Shown: positions 1 through 6,915, numbered from the stretch's first letter. The stretch: DNA of 14,104 nucleotides from an uncultured Chlamydiae bacterium (GCA_903909295.1 CAIVVG010000170.1:1-14104), one strand, 5' to 3'. The notes: generated by a model from the letters alone, not told the origin. A program made the numbers and translations.

Positions 1-65
1 CAGTATATGACAAATGTACATTTCTTTCTATCCTTACCTATAAATGCCTTTCAGAGAAACTCCAC

Positions 66-95
66 TTGACAGAAGCGGAGCCACTTCTCTACGAT
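66..95 (+). promoter_or_regulatory. Candidate promoter of the MFS transporter gene
   Basis: A perfect -35 hexamer TTGACA lies at 66-71. After an 18-base spacer comes TACGAT at 90-95, a 4-of-6 match to TATAAT. Transcription would start close to the ATG at 105, leaving almost no leader. A second -10-like TATAAA at 39-44 lacks a good -35 but would give a normal leader, so the choice between the two is open. Confidence 0.4.
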
Positions 96-104
96 GCGCT
101 ATAG

Positions 105-1283
105 ATGGAAAAAAAGTTCCCCTTTTATCTCGTCTTGATGCTGGCGAGCATCGGCTCGATTGCGACCGACCTCTACCTCCCCTCACTCCCCTTCATCCAA
201 GCCGATTTTCAGAGTCGGCAAAGTACCGTACAGCTCTCCCTCACCCTGTTTTTGATCGGCATCAGCGCCTCCCAACTTCTCTACGGCCCCCTCTCTGACC
301 GCTACGGCCGCAGGCCCATCGTCCTCACAGGGCTTATCGTAGGCTCCCTCGGGTGTCTCATCAGCCTCTTTGGCCCCACGATTGCTATCCTCAACCTCGG
401 AAGATTTATTTCAGGATGCGGCTTTGGAGCGACCGCCTCCCTCTCGAGAACGATCTTGAGAGACGTCTACTCAGGAGATGATCTCGCAACCGTTGGAGCT
501 TGGGTCGCCTCAAGCGCCGCAGGAGGGATGGCGCTTGCCCCCATCTTCGGCGGCTACATCCAACACTGGATCGGCTGGAGAGCCGTCTTTGCATTCCTCG
601 TCTTCAACGGCTGCGCAACTTTCTACATCATTTGGAAACACCTCCCCGAAACCAACCAACGACTCAACCCCCTCGCCCTCCAACCGGCGACCTTTTTCAA
701 AAACTACCGCCACCTCATCACCAACCCCATCTTCATCGGATACAGCGGAGCTGCCAGCCTAGCCTTCGCCGGATTTTACGCCTACTTCACCTCGAGCCCC
801 TTCCTCTTTGAAAACATTCTCCACCTCAACCCCGACGAGTACGGCCTTCTCGCCCCTATTTTTGCGGCCGGGTTAGCCCTTGGCGGCGTCACCAACGCCC
901 TCCTCATCCCCCACTTGGGCAGACATCGCCTCTTAGTGACCGGGACGTTGATCCTCGCCCTATCAGGAGTCCTGATGCTCGCCCTCTCCAGCCAGCTCGC
1001 CGTATGGGCCATCATGCTCCCCATCACCCTCTACTCCTTTGGATCCGCCTTTGTCTTCGCCAACTCCCTCGCCGGAGCCTTCTTCCCCTTCGTCCACATC
1101 GCCGGCTTTACCGGCGCCCTCTACGGCTGCTTCATCGGCCTCGGCGGCATCCTCTCGTCCGCCCTCATCTCAGCCCTCCACGAAACCAACCAAATCCCCC
1201 TGGGGCTCGTCCTCATGACCCTCGGCATCTTGGCCTACGCCTTCCAGCGCCACGCCTTCCGCCATGCTGGGCCGCAGCACTGA
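105..1283 (+). CDS. MFS drug-efflux transporter, Bcr/CflA family
   Basis: This 392-residue protein is an inner-membrane major facilitator of the Bcr/CflA drug-resistance type, predicted to export small toxic compounds in exchange for protons. Members usually have about 400 residues and 12 membrane helices; the hydrophobic pattern and length fit a complete gene. The first helix ends in the family hallmark TDLYLPSLPFI (residues 21-31). Loop 2-3 holds the MFS motif A, GPLSDRYGRR (61-70). The stretches LGRFISGCGFG (98-108) and RTILRDVYS (115-123) match the helix 4-5 region of this family. The N-terminus fits the family well, so ATG 105 is preferred although no Shine-Dalgarno sequence precedes it. 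The gene stands alone, convergent with the slyD-like gene. The substrate cannot be told from sequence. Confidence 0.9.
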   Translation: MEKKFPFYLVLMLASIGSIATDLYLPSLPFIQADFQSRQSTVQLSLTLFLIGISASQLLYGPLSDRYGRRPIVLTGLIVGSLGCLISLFGPTIAILNLGRFISGCGFGATASLSRTILRDVYSGDDLATVGAWVASSAAGGMALAPIFGGYIQHWIGWRAVFAFLVFNGCATFYIIWKHLPETNQRLNPLALQPATFFKNYRHLITNPIFIGYSGAASLAFAGFYAYFTSSPFLFENILHLNPDEYGLLAPIFAAGLALGGVTNALLIPHLGRHRLLVTGTLILALSGVLMLALSSQLAVWAIMLPITLYSFGSAFVFANSLAGAFFPFVHIAGFTGALYGCFIGLGGILSSALISALHETNQIPLGLVLMTLGILAYAFQRHAFRHAGPQH

Positions 1284-1287
1284 TTTC

Positions 1288-1310
1288 TGGAGTCGCAAAC
1301 TCCATTTTCT
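1288..1310 (+). terminator. Terminator after the MFS transporter gene
   Basis: Four bases after the stop, a perfect 6-bp inverted repeat TGGAGT/ACTCCA (1288-1293 and 1299-1304) with a 5-base loop is followed directly by TTTTCT and a second T run at 1315-1319. A further small dyad, GGAAG/CTTCC (1321-1335), lies between the two convergent genes but has no U-tract on either strand. Stem stability is modest. Confidence 0.6.
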
Positions 1311-1353
1311 GGCATTTTTAGGAAGAATCACTTCCATATTTCAGATATTCGGC

Positions 1354-1779
1354 TTACCCTTCGCCTTCGGCGACGACGCGGACTTCGAAGCGGAGCTCCT
1401 TGCCTGCGAGGGGGTGGTTGAAATCGAGGGTGACCTTCTCATCATTGATGGCGTGGACGCGGATGGGATAGACCCCTCCGTTGGGATCTTGGATGCCGAG
1501 GACGGCTCCGACAAAACGAAACTGATTGGGAATGGTCTCTAGCTCCACTTCGCGAAACGCATCGGGAACAATGTGTCCGTAGGCCTCTTCGGGCTTGAGG
1601 AGGACGTGCTTGGTGTCTCCCACTTTGAGTCCCATGAGAGCTTGCTCAAGAGCGGGGAACACCTGATTGGCTCCTAAGACAAAGACGAGCGGGGGCTCCC
1701 CCACATTGGTATCGATCTTCGTCCCATCTTGTAAAAATACCGTATATTCTACAGAAACCTGTTTACCGCGGCCTAACAT
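1354..1779 (-). CDS. FKBP-type peptidyl-prolyl isomerase, SlyD/FkpB-like
   Basis: A 141-residue cytoplasmic prolyl cis-trans isomerase and chaperone of the SlyD group. The split FKBP domain is visible: the N-terminal part runs to about residue 68 (VSVEYTVFLQDGTKID, then GANQVFPALEQALMGLKVGD). The chaperone insert-in-flap segment follows at about 70-117. The return to FKBP is marked by the signature VTLDFNHPLAGKEL (116-129). It ends at the FKBP core and lacks the long histidine/cysteine-rich metal-binding tail of E. coli SlyD, so nickel handling is not expected. AGGGAG (1785-1790) is a good ribosome binding site 5 bases before the ATG. The gene is last in a leftward operon, 33 bases behind the methyltransferase gene. 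A TTGACT just upstream could allow a promoter of its own, but no convincing -10 goes with it. Confidence 0.88.
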   Translation of the reverse strand: MLGRGKQVSVEYTVFLQDGTKIDTNVGEPPLVFVLGANQVFPALEQALMGLKVGDTKHVLLKPEEAYGHIVPDAFREVELETIPNQFRFVGAVLGIQDPNGGVYPIRVHAINDEKVTLDFNHPLAGKELRFEVRVVAEGEG

Positions 1780-1812
1780 CTGGACTCCCTTTTAATCGTC
1801 CTTATTCAAGAC

Positions 1813-2505
1813 TCATGGATGAGAGTCAAGCAAAAAAACAGCGGGTTCTTTTTCAATAGGAAAGGGTTTCCATTTGGCAACGGGGGCGGACGCGATCCTC
1901 TCGTGGGGTGTCGTGAGTTGGACGGCCACCGAGAGGCGGGTTGTGGGTTGAAGGGCAGCGAGGAGAGCCGCCAACATCTTGGCAGAGCGATAAGGGGCTT
2001 CGATCCAGATCTGGGTGTGGCCATGGGACTGCTTTTCGAGCTCTTTGATTCGCTTTTCTAGCTCGATCCCTTCGCGGGGGAGGTAGCCGTGGAAGGTGAA
2101 GCGCTGGCCGCAGAGCCCTGAGAGCTGGAGGGCCATGAGGATGGACGAGGGGCCGACGAAGGTCTGGACTGCGATCCCCTTTTGGCGGGCGCGCCAAACG
2201 AGGTCGGCTCCTGGATCGGCGACGCAAGGGAGTCCGGCGTCGGAGATGAGTCCCCAGATCTGTCCTTGTTCGATGGGGGCGAGGAGCTCATCTAGCTCGG
2301 CTACGTGCTCATTGAGGAGCGCGATGGGCATCTTGGAAAAGATCTCGTGGGGCAAGAACCTGCGGAGGTAACGGCGGGCCGCTTTTTCACTCTCGGCGAT
2401 GATGCCGTGGAGGGAAGCGACGGCTTGGGGGACGCTGGCTGGCAAGAAGGGCTCGTAGGGGAGCTCTTCATCGAGGAGATTGGGAAGGAGCAGTAGTTTT
2501 GACAT
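1813..2505 (-). CDS. SAM-dependent methyltransferase, tetrapyrrole-methylase fold (RsmI/YraL-like)
   Basis: A 230-residue protein of COG0313, the family of RsmI, which 2'-O-methylates C1402 of 16S rRNA. The cofactor-site signature SDAGLPCVADPG (88-99) and the following GPSSILMALQLSG (118-130) are clear, as is the FHGYLPRE segment (138-145). The usual RsmI opening, a glycine-rich PIGNL strand-loop, is replaced by LLLLPNLLDEELP, and the protein is shorter than the roughly 280 residues of RsmI. It is therefore probably the divergent paralogue seen beside holA in chlamydiae (CT048-like, from memory), whose substrate I do not know. The start is ambiguous: ATG 2505 is chosen, but an in-frame GTG at 2511 adds two residues. 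Either start lies inside the end of holA (overlap 38 or 44 bases) without a Shine-Dalgarno sequence, pointing to translational coupling. Confidence 0.83.
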   Translation of the reverse strand: MSKLLLLPNLLDEELPYEPFLPASVPQAVASLHGIIAESEKAARRYLRRFLPHEIFSKMPIALLNEHVAELDELLAPIEQGQIWGLISDAGLPCVADPGADLVWRARQKGIAVQTFVGPSSILMALQLSGLCGQRFTFHGYLPREGIELEKRIKELEKQSHGHTQIWIEAPYRSAKMLAALLAALQPTTRLSVAVQLTTPHERIASAPVAKWKPFPIEKEPAVFLLDSHP

Positions 2506-3481
2506 GGACACTCATTTGGGATCGAAATAAAGAGAGCAAAGCGGCGTATTGCGTCGAAGCGCCTCGGGAGAGGAGTTCGATCTCAAACAGCGCCTGGATT
2601 CCTTTGCGAAAGTAACTTGAGCCGAGGCGGGCGGCTTGCGAGGTGCGCTTTTCTAGCGTCTTGGGCCAGATTTTAGGGAGGTGGGCGCTCCACGCGTCGG
2701 AAGGGACCTGCCCTTCGATCAGGCTGGCGATCTTCAGTCCCATCTGCAGCTGGGAGCGCAAGATCGGAATCAGACCGTGAAAGGTGGTTTCATCCAAAGA
2801 GGGGAGCGGACTCCCCTCCCAAACCATTTCCTCAGCAACTTGCCAAAGGGTCTGCGTTCGTGAGGAGGCTCCTACCGCGAGAACATCACTCGGCCCAATC
2901 GAGGAGCGGTCTCCGACGTAGCAAATCAACTTATCGAGCTCATTTTCTAAGAGGGCGCTCTCTTTTTCCACCCGTTCAAAGAGGAGGGGGATCACATCGC
3001 TCTCGAGCCGTTTGCCCGCATTTTTGGCCCTTTCGACGAGCCCTTCTGTCAAACGGGTCTCTCGATCCCACGATTTTTCATCGACGAGATCGAGGACGAC
3101 TCCCATCTTTTCAACGGCCGCGCTGAGCGCCTTGGTCCGAGAACCTAAAATGAGGTAGCCTGGAAGGGGTTGCTTGATGAGCTCCCCCACCGCCTCGAGA
3201 GTTTTTTTATTCAGCTGATCGAGCTCGTCTAAAACCCAGACCGACTCTCCGCCAAAAAGCGAGGGGCTCTGGAGGGCATCGCAAAAATCGCGGAGGACAA
3301 ACTCGGCTCCGCTCAAGCGAGTAGCGGGAGCGTCGGGCGACTGCACTGAGCTGAGGATGGAGTGGATGACTTTTTCCCGCTCAAAGTCCGCTGCGACCGC
3401 AACGAGGTAGACGCGGGAAAAGTTGCTGGGAGCCGCGCTGACGAGATGCTTTTGAAACGCCTTGAGATTTGTGTAACGCAT
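2468..3481 (-). CDS. holA: DNA polymerase III delta subunit
   Basis: A 337-residue protein read as the delta subunit of the DNA polymerase III clamp loader, which opens the beta sliding clamp and loads it on primed DNA. Length fits the family (about 330-345). The weakly conserved AAA+ fold is visible: an N-terminal strand RVYLVAVAADFEREKVI, a Walker-B-like strand with SVWVLDELDQLNKKT (about 80-95), a lid region with ELDKLICYVGDRSSIGPSDV, and a helical C-terminal domain containing LIPILRSQLQMGLKIASL, typical of delta. Delta subunits lack a working nucleotide site, and no P-loop is seen. Its downstream partner, a tetrapyrrole-methylase-like gene, is the neighbour remembered for CT047 in Chlamydia, which supports the call. 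There is no Shine-Dalgarno sequence; a TACAAT hexamer (3491-3496, minus strand) ends 9 bases before the ATG. Confidence 0.8.
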   Translation of the reverse strand: MRYTNLKAFQKHLVSAAPSNFSRVYLVAVAADFEREKVIHSILSSVQSPDAPATRLSGAEFVLRDFCDALQSPSLFGGESVWVLDELDQLNKKTLEAVGELIKQPLPGYLILGSRTKALSAAVEKMGVVLDLVDEKSWDRETRLTEGLVERAKNAGKRLESDVIPLLFERVEKESALLENELDKLICYVGDRSSIGPSDVLAVGASSRTQTLWQVAEEMVWEGSPLPSLDETTFHGLIPILRSQLQMGLKIASLIEGQVPSDAWSAHLPKIWPKTLEKRTSQAARLGSSYFRKGIQALFEIELLSRGASTQYAALLSLFRSQMSVHVKTTAPSQSPR

Positions 3482-3530
3482 GCATCGGCTATTGTATCAG
3501 TTTGGCCGCTTTTCGCACATCTTTACCCAT

Positions 3531-3584
3531 AAAAAGGGGATTCAGCGTTGTGTTTTAGCCGCTCTTCGTGACACACGCGCTGAA
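3531..3584 (-). terminator. Stem-loop and T run after parA (possible terminator)
   Basis: The parA-holA gap holds an imperfect inverted repeat. Its arms are TTCAGCGTTGTGT (3541-3553) and ACACACGCGCTGAA (3571-3584), pairing over about 12 bp with a small bulge around a 17-base loop. On the minus strand it is followed after TCCCC by TTTTT (3531-3535). Position and strand suit termination of parA, but the T run does not directly follow the stem. A protein-binding dyad or parS-like site is an alternative reading. Confidence 0.4.
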
Positions 3585-3600
3585 GCGCCGTCTCAGCCAC

Positions 3601-4362
3601 CTAGATCTTCTTATGCCCCATGATTTCGAGGGCAAGGCTTCGGTAATCGAGAGAACCGTTGCAGCCTGAATCGTACAAAATGATCGGCTTGATGTGCAGC
3701 GGAGCCTCTGCCAAGCGGATGTTTTCTCGGATGACTGAGGTGCACACTTTCCCCTCAAAGCGGGTGCGCAGTTGGGTCAGCACTTCTTGGGAGTGTTTTG
3801 TCCTATAGTCGACGCGGCAGGCTAAAATGCCGGCGATTTCTAGAAGGGGGTTGAGGCGCTGTTTAACGAGGTTGATCGTCTTGAGGAGTTGAACGAGTCC
3901 GTGCAGGGCCATCACGTGAGCCTCCACAGGAACAAGAACCTCATCTGCGAGGGTGAGCGCGTGGAGGGAGAGGATGCCCAATGTGGGAGGGCAATCGATC
4001 AGGACGTAGTCCCAGGGCTTGTCGATGAGGCCGGCGATCTTGTTCTTTAAAATACTCTCGGCGGCCACTTCATTAGCCAACGCTTTTTCAACGCCTGAGA
4101 GGAGGGGCGAGGAGGGGATCATGGAGAGGTGTTCCATCTGGGTCTTTTCGATGGCGTCTTCGATCCGCCCATCTTCCGCGAGGACTTGGTAGAGCCCTTT
4201 CCCCTTCTCCTTAAAGCCGTACCAGAGGGAGGCGGAAGCCTGTGGGTCGAGGTCGATCAACAAAACTTTTTTATTGGCTTCTGCCAAGGTAGCAGCTAAA
4301 TTTACCGCCGTGGTCGTTTTGCCCGACCCCCCTTTCTGATTGACAATCGCTAACTTACGCAT
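3601..4362 (-). CDS. parA: ParA/Soj-family chromosome partitioning ATPase
   Basis: A 253-residue P-loop ATPase of the ParA/MinD superfamily, which moves DNA or protein cargo by ATP-driven binding to the nucleoid. The deviant Walker A box KGGSGKTT (10-17) carries the signature lysine K10 as well as K15. Walker A' LIDLDPQ (35-41) and Walker B with DYVLIDCPPTLG (118-129) follow. Length matches the short chromosomal ParA proteins without an N-terminal regulatory domain, such as the chlamydial CT582 (from memory). It lacks the C-terminal amphipathic membrane helix of MinD, so ParA is preferred. No parB is adjacent in the window. The start is supported by GGAGGG (minus strand, 4371-4376), 8 bases before the ATG. 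It is divergent from fabI across 136 bases and is followed by a stem-loop. Confidence 0.9.
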   Translation of the reverse strand: MRKLAIVNQKGGSGKTTTAVNLAATLAEANKKVLLIDLDPQASASLWYGFKEKGKGLYQVLAEDGRIEDAIEKTQMEHLSMIPSSPLLSGVEKALANEVAAESILKNKIAGLIDKPWDYVLIDCPPTLGILSLHALTLADEVLVPVEAHVMALHGLVQLLKTINLVKQRLNPLLEIAGILACRVDYRTKHSQEVLTQLRTRFEGKVCTSVIRENIRLAEAPLHIKPIILYDSGCNGSLDYRSLALEIMGHKKI

Positions 4363-4383
4363 AGAATGTGCCCTCCAACCCTA

Positions 4384-4413
4384 CATATAGTGGAGTTCCT
4401 CGGGTAATGTCTA
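4384..4413 (-). promoter_or_regulatory. Candidate promoter of parA
   Basis: On the minus strand TAGACA (4408-4413, 5 of 6 to TTGACA) is followed after 18 bases by TATATG (4384-4389). Transcription would begin near 4377, immediately before the ribosome binding site GGAGGG. The very short leader makes the exact assignment uncertain. Confidence 0.35.
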
Positions 4414-4444
4414 GTAAATTTTTTAATTTTACCGCTCTTTTCTC

Positions 4445-4494
4445 TTCTGGTTTTGGCCAGATTTTGTTATAAATGAGGGCACAAAAACAAGGGG
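4445..4494 (+). promoter_or_regulatory. Candidate fabI promoter and ribosome binding site
   Basis: TATAAA at 4468-4473 is a good -10 in an AT-rich, pyrimidine-rich tract. The -35 position (about 4445-4450, TTCTGG) matches poorly. AAGGGG at 4489-4494 stands 4 bases before the fabI ATG and supports that start. Confidence 0.4.
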
Positions 4495-4498
4495 TCCT

Positions 4499-5446
4499 AT
4501 GTTGAATTTGAAAGGAAAACGAGCTTTTATTGCAGGAATCGGCGATGACCAGGGATTTGGCTGGGCTATTGCAAAGGCGTTGGCTGAGGCGGGAGCCGAG
4601 ATTCTCATTGGCACATGGGCCCCGATTGTTCGGATTTTTAAAACTTCTTGGGCGAACGGCAAGTTCGATGAGTCGCGCCAGCTCTCCGACGGGACTCTTT
4701 GGAACTACGCCAAACTCTACCCGATGGATGCGGTCTATGACACGATGGACGATGTCCCTCAAGAGGTGCGCGAAAACAAGCGCTACGCGGAACTGTCTAA
4801 CTACGCGATCCAAGATGTGGTGAAACTGGTAGAGGCTGACTTTGGCAAGATCGACATCCTCGTCCACAGCTTGGCCAATGCGCCTGAAGTGACGAAAGAT
4901 TTGCTCGACACCTCTCGCAAGGGGTACTTGTCCGCGATGAGTTCTTCCGCTTACTCCTTCATCAGCCTCCTTGCCCACTTTGGCCCGATTTTAAATCCGG
5001 GTGGATCGGTCTTGTCGCTCACCTACATCGCCTCTGAACGGGTGGTGCCAGGTTATGGCGGGGGGATGAGCTCTGCGAAAGCGGCTCTCGAAAGCGATAC
5101 CCGCACTCTCGCCTGGGAAGCGGGCCGTAAATGGAATGTCCGGGTCAATGCGATCTCGGCGGGTCCTTTGCGCAGTAGGGCTGCTCGAGCGATCGGCATG
5201 ATCGATGACATGATCGCCTACTCCAAGGCCAATGCTCCCCTCGTCAAAGACCTCTACGCAGAGGAAGTAGCAGATGTGGCGGCCTTCCTTCTCTCTCCAA
5301 AAGCTTCCGCTGTGACCGGTATCACGATGTATGTGGACAACGGTTTGCACGCCATGGGGCTCGCTGTCGATAGCGTCAGCCGGACCAAGCAGGGCTCAGA
5401 ACAAGACAAGACTCTCAAAGAGACGCACGCGTCAAACGCCTCGTAA
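4499..5446 (+). CDS. fabI: Enoyl-[acyl-carrier-protein] reductase (NADH), chloroplast/chlamydial type
   Basis: A 315-residue enoyl-ACP reductase, which reduces trans-2-enoyl-ACP in the last step of each type II fatty acid elongation cycle in the cytoplasm. The nucleotide-binding start GIGDDQGFGWAIAKALAEAG is the FabI form of the short-chain dehydrogenase glycine motif. The catalytic residues Y176, Y186 and K194 keep the 10- and 8-residue spacing remembered for plant ENR (Y188, Y198, K206 in Brassica). The long insertion between about residues 40 and 100 and the C-terminal run YVDNGLHAMGLAVDS (278-292) are also of the plant/chlamydial form rather than the shorter E. coli form. The family target is triclosan-sensitive. 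Beyond residue 292 comes a polar tail of about 23 residues that I do not recognise; it lies in the region overlapping the opposite gene. Confidence 0.95.
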   Translation: MLNLKGKRAFIAGIGDDQGFGWAIAKALAEAGAEILIGTWAPIVRIFKTSWANGKFDESRQLSDGTLWNYAKLYPMDAVYDTMDDVPQEVRENKRYAELSNYAIQDVVKLVEADFGKIDILVHSLANAPEVTKDLLDTSRKGYLSAMSSSAYSFISLLAHFGPILNPGGSVLSLTYIASERVVPGYGGGMSSAKAALESDTRTLAWEAGRKWNVRVNAISAGPLRSRAARAIGMIDDMIAYSKANAPLVKDLYAEEVADVAAFLLSPKASAVTGITMYVDNGLHAMGLAVDSVSRTKQGSEQDKTLKETHASNAS

Positions 5447-6444
5447 GAGTCGGTTTTTTTATATGAGGGGCGGTTCGCGCGCAGAATGTGGCCGCAAAAT
5501 CTCCCCTCTCCTTCTTCTAGATTGAATTTCACTCGCACACTCAATGTAGGGGTCCGGATCTCCACCTCTTGGTCCAAGTCAAATACAGTCCCTTTTTGTC
5601 CCTCAATAAAAAGCTCCGTTTCGGGGGAAAGGTTGCAAAAGACCCGAGCGCCCGAGAAGGTGAGGGAATGGACTTGGGAAGCTCCCTGCCAAAGAAGTCG
5701 CGTTCCCGTCCAGCTCATGAAGTTGGGGGTGTCCACACTGCTGTGAAAAGGGAAGAGCGAAGCGGCAAGTAGCTGTCTTGGGTGGTCGCGCAGCAATCGC
5801 TTAGAAAAATGGCCATCTGCTAGGGCCCATTCAATCGGCAGCGGCCCAGGTTCGCTTCTCTCTTGAGCCACTTCCCCCAAAAACATCTGGAGCTGCGAGT
5901 TGTAAGGGACGGGGAAAGGAGCGTGCGCAAACAACTGTTCCGTAATGATGTGTTCGCGCCACTCTTCTGCGGAAAGGGGGTAGGTGTCAATGGGGGATAA
6001 CGGTTCCCCTAAACAAGCCCGCAGTCGCCGTTCCCAAAGGGCCGTTTTTGGTTTCGAGCCATCCAGCGCTTTGCGAAGCGGCACTTCCAGTTTCTGTTTG
6101 AGTGTGGGAAATAGCCTCCCCGCATGGATCAAAATCGGGGCGATTTTAAGAGCCAAGCACGGGTCCCAGCACTGAGGGTAGTCATGCAGATAGAGGGGAA
6201 AATTCCCCTCCTCCGTCTGGAATGCGAGGAGCCGGTCGATGAGCTCCCTCCCCTCCCCCACCGCCTCAGCCGTTTTGAGCCGAAGAAGGGCAAAGGCGAA
6301 GCAAAAGTTGTCATAAAGAGGGACTGTGTCTGGGGCCTCTTCCCCAGCAAAGAGGTGGACAAAGCGGGTCTTTGCGCTCTGCCTTTTGCGACCCGCTAAA
6401 ACGGCTAGGTCAATCGCTCGAATCTGTGGTTTGAGATCGGTCAT
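5254..6444 (-). CDS. Unrecognised protein, helical half plus beta-rich half
   Basis: A 396-residue protein that I cannot assign to a family. Residues about 40-220 are helix-rich and contain stretches such as LLAFQTEEGNFPLYLHDYP (72-90) and CWDPCLALKIAPILIHAGRL, reminiscent of alpha/alpha-toroid enzymes. Residues about 225-357 are strand-rich (VHSLTFSGARVFCNL, ELFIEGQKGTVFDLD, VEIRTPTLSVRVKF), like the beta-sandwich of heparinase II/III-type proteins. That comparison rests on pattern only. No signal peptide is seen. The last 64 codons (residues 333-396) overlap the end of fabI on the other strand; the strand pattern seems to continue to about residue 357, after which the sequence looks arbitrary. 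The minus-strand TATACT (6453-6458) ends 8 bases before the ATG and there is no Shine-Dalgarno sequence. A late frameshift that removed an earlier stop is possible. Confidence 0.65.
   Translation of the reverse strand: MTDLKPQIRAIDLAVLAGRKRQSAKTRFVHLFAGEEAPDTVPLYDNFCFAFALLRLKTAEAVGEGRELIDRLLAFQTEEGNFPLYLHDYPQCWDPCLALKIAPILIHAGRLFPTLKQKLEVPLRKALDGSKPKTALWERRLRACLGEPLSPIDTYPLSAEEWREHIITEQLFAHAPFPVPYNSQLQMFLGEVAQERSEPGPLPIEWALADGHFSKRLLRDHPRQLLAASLFPFHSSVDTPNFMSWTGTRLLWQGASQVHSLTFSGARVFCNLSPETELFIEGQKGTVFDLDQEVEIRTPTLSVRVKFNLEEGEGRFCGHILRANRPSYKKTDSYEAFDACVSLRVLSCSEPCLVRLTLSTASPMACKPLSTYIVIPVTAEAFGERRKAATSATSSA
5410..5460 (+). terminator. Possible fabI terminator
   Basis: GACTCT (5410-5415) can pair with AGAGTC (5446-5451), enclosing a small GACG/CGTC hairpin, and is followed by GG and seven Ts (5454-5460). 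The enclosed loop is long, so the structure is weaker than a textbook terminator. It would lie within the coding sequence of the gene on the other strand. Confidence 0.4.
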
Positions 6445-6516
6445 AAGAGACCAGTATAGCAGAGGTGTCTCTACAGAGGAAATAAAGAGTTTTTTAAGAG
6501 CGTGTTAATTTTTTAC

Positions 6517-6546
6517 TTGTCGAAAAAAAGGGGCCTCGGCTACACT
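6517..6546 (+). promoter_or_regulatory. Promoter of the small hydrophobic protein gene
   Basis: TTGTCG (6517-6522, 4 of 6) is separated by 18 bases, including a run of seven As, from TACACT (6541-6546, 4 of 6). The expected start near 6553 gives a leader of about 33 bases with AAAAGG (6575-6580) before the ATG at 6586. The upstream region is AT-rich, consistent with an active promoter. Confidence 0.5.
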
Positions 6547-6585
6547 CCCTCGTACACATTTAAACCATTAAACCAAAAGGTGTTT

Positions 6586-6909
6586 ATGATTCATTCAATT
6601 TGTACAAGTGCAGTCAATAGCGCAAACCGAGCAGTGGAATTTGCCCACACATGGGGCTTACACCAAGTCACCAAGCTCAAGTCAACAGAGCAAGATTCTG
6701 TTTACTGGACAGCGGCCAAGGCTCTTGCAGTCTACACGCTTGTTCTTCCTACTCTATTAACAGGAATTGAGCTTATTCTGAGAGCGCTCGGCGGCATTGC
6801 AAATGCAGCGGCGAGCGTGGTGCAATACTTCCAAAGTTGCGCAGAGTGTGAGTCTCTGGCAATCCTTCCCGCAGTACGGTCAACTGAAGATGTCTTACAA
6901 CAACAATAG
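6586..6909 (+). CDS. Small hydrophobic protein, inclusion-membrane (Inc)-like candidate
   Basis: A 107-residue protein without recognised homologues. A polar N-terminus (1-42) is followed by a hydrophobic block at about 43-80, beginning TAAKALAVYTLVLPTLLTGI and continuing through IELILRALGGIANAAASVV. It can be read as two closely spaced membrane helices with a short turn, the bilobed pattern of chlamydial inclusion-membrane proteins secreted by type III. The tail (81-107) contains CAEC and ends in three glutamines. The start at 6586 is set by AAAAGG 5 bases upstream; an in-frame ATG at 6502 lies within the promoter and is rejected. The gene is a monocistronic unit with its own promoter and strong terminator, pointing to separate regulation. 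It could instead be an ordinary small membrane protein. Confidence 0.65.
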   Translation: MIHSICTSAVNSANRAVEFAHTWGLHQVTKLKSTEQDSVYWTAAKALAVYTLVLPTLLTGIELILRALGGIANAAASVVQYFQSCAECESLAILPAVRSTEDVLQQQ

Positions 6910-6915
6910 CAATCT

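Noticed and set aside
44..298. Open frame starting before the MFS transporter
   Set aside because: It is out of frame with the transporter, whose translation matches a known family from its first helix; the product is a proline-rich shadow.
1264..1542. Plus-strand open frame across the slyD-like gene
   Set aside because: It runs antisense to a clear FKBP domain and across a terminator hairpin.
1810..1827. GACTCAT/ATGAGAGTC dyad at the end of the methyltransferase gene
   Set aside because: The pairing is imperfect with almost no loop and no T run follows on the minus strand, so it is not called a terminator.
4355..4978. 207-codon open frame on the minus strand across the fabI start
   Set aside because: It lies antisense to strongly conserved fabI sequence and spans the parA/fabI promoter region; its translation has no recognisable protein pattern.
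6502..6585. Upstream in-frame ATG for the small hydrophobic protein
   Set aside because: It lies before the -35/-10 pair and lacks a ribosome binding site; ATG 6586 has AAAAGG at good spacing.
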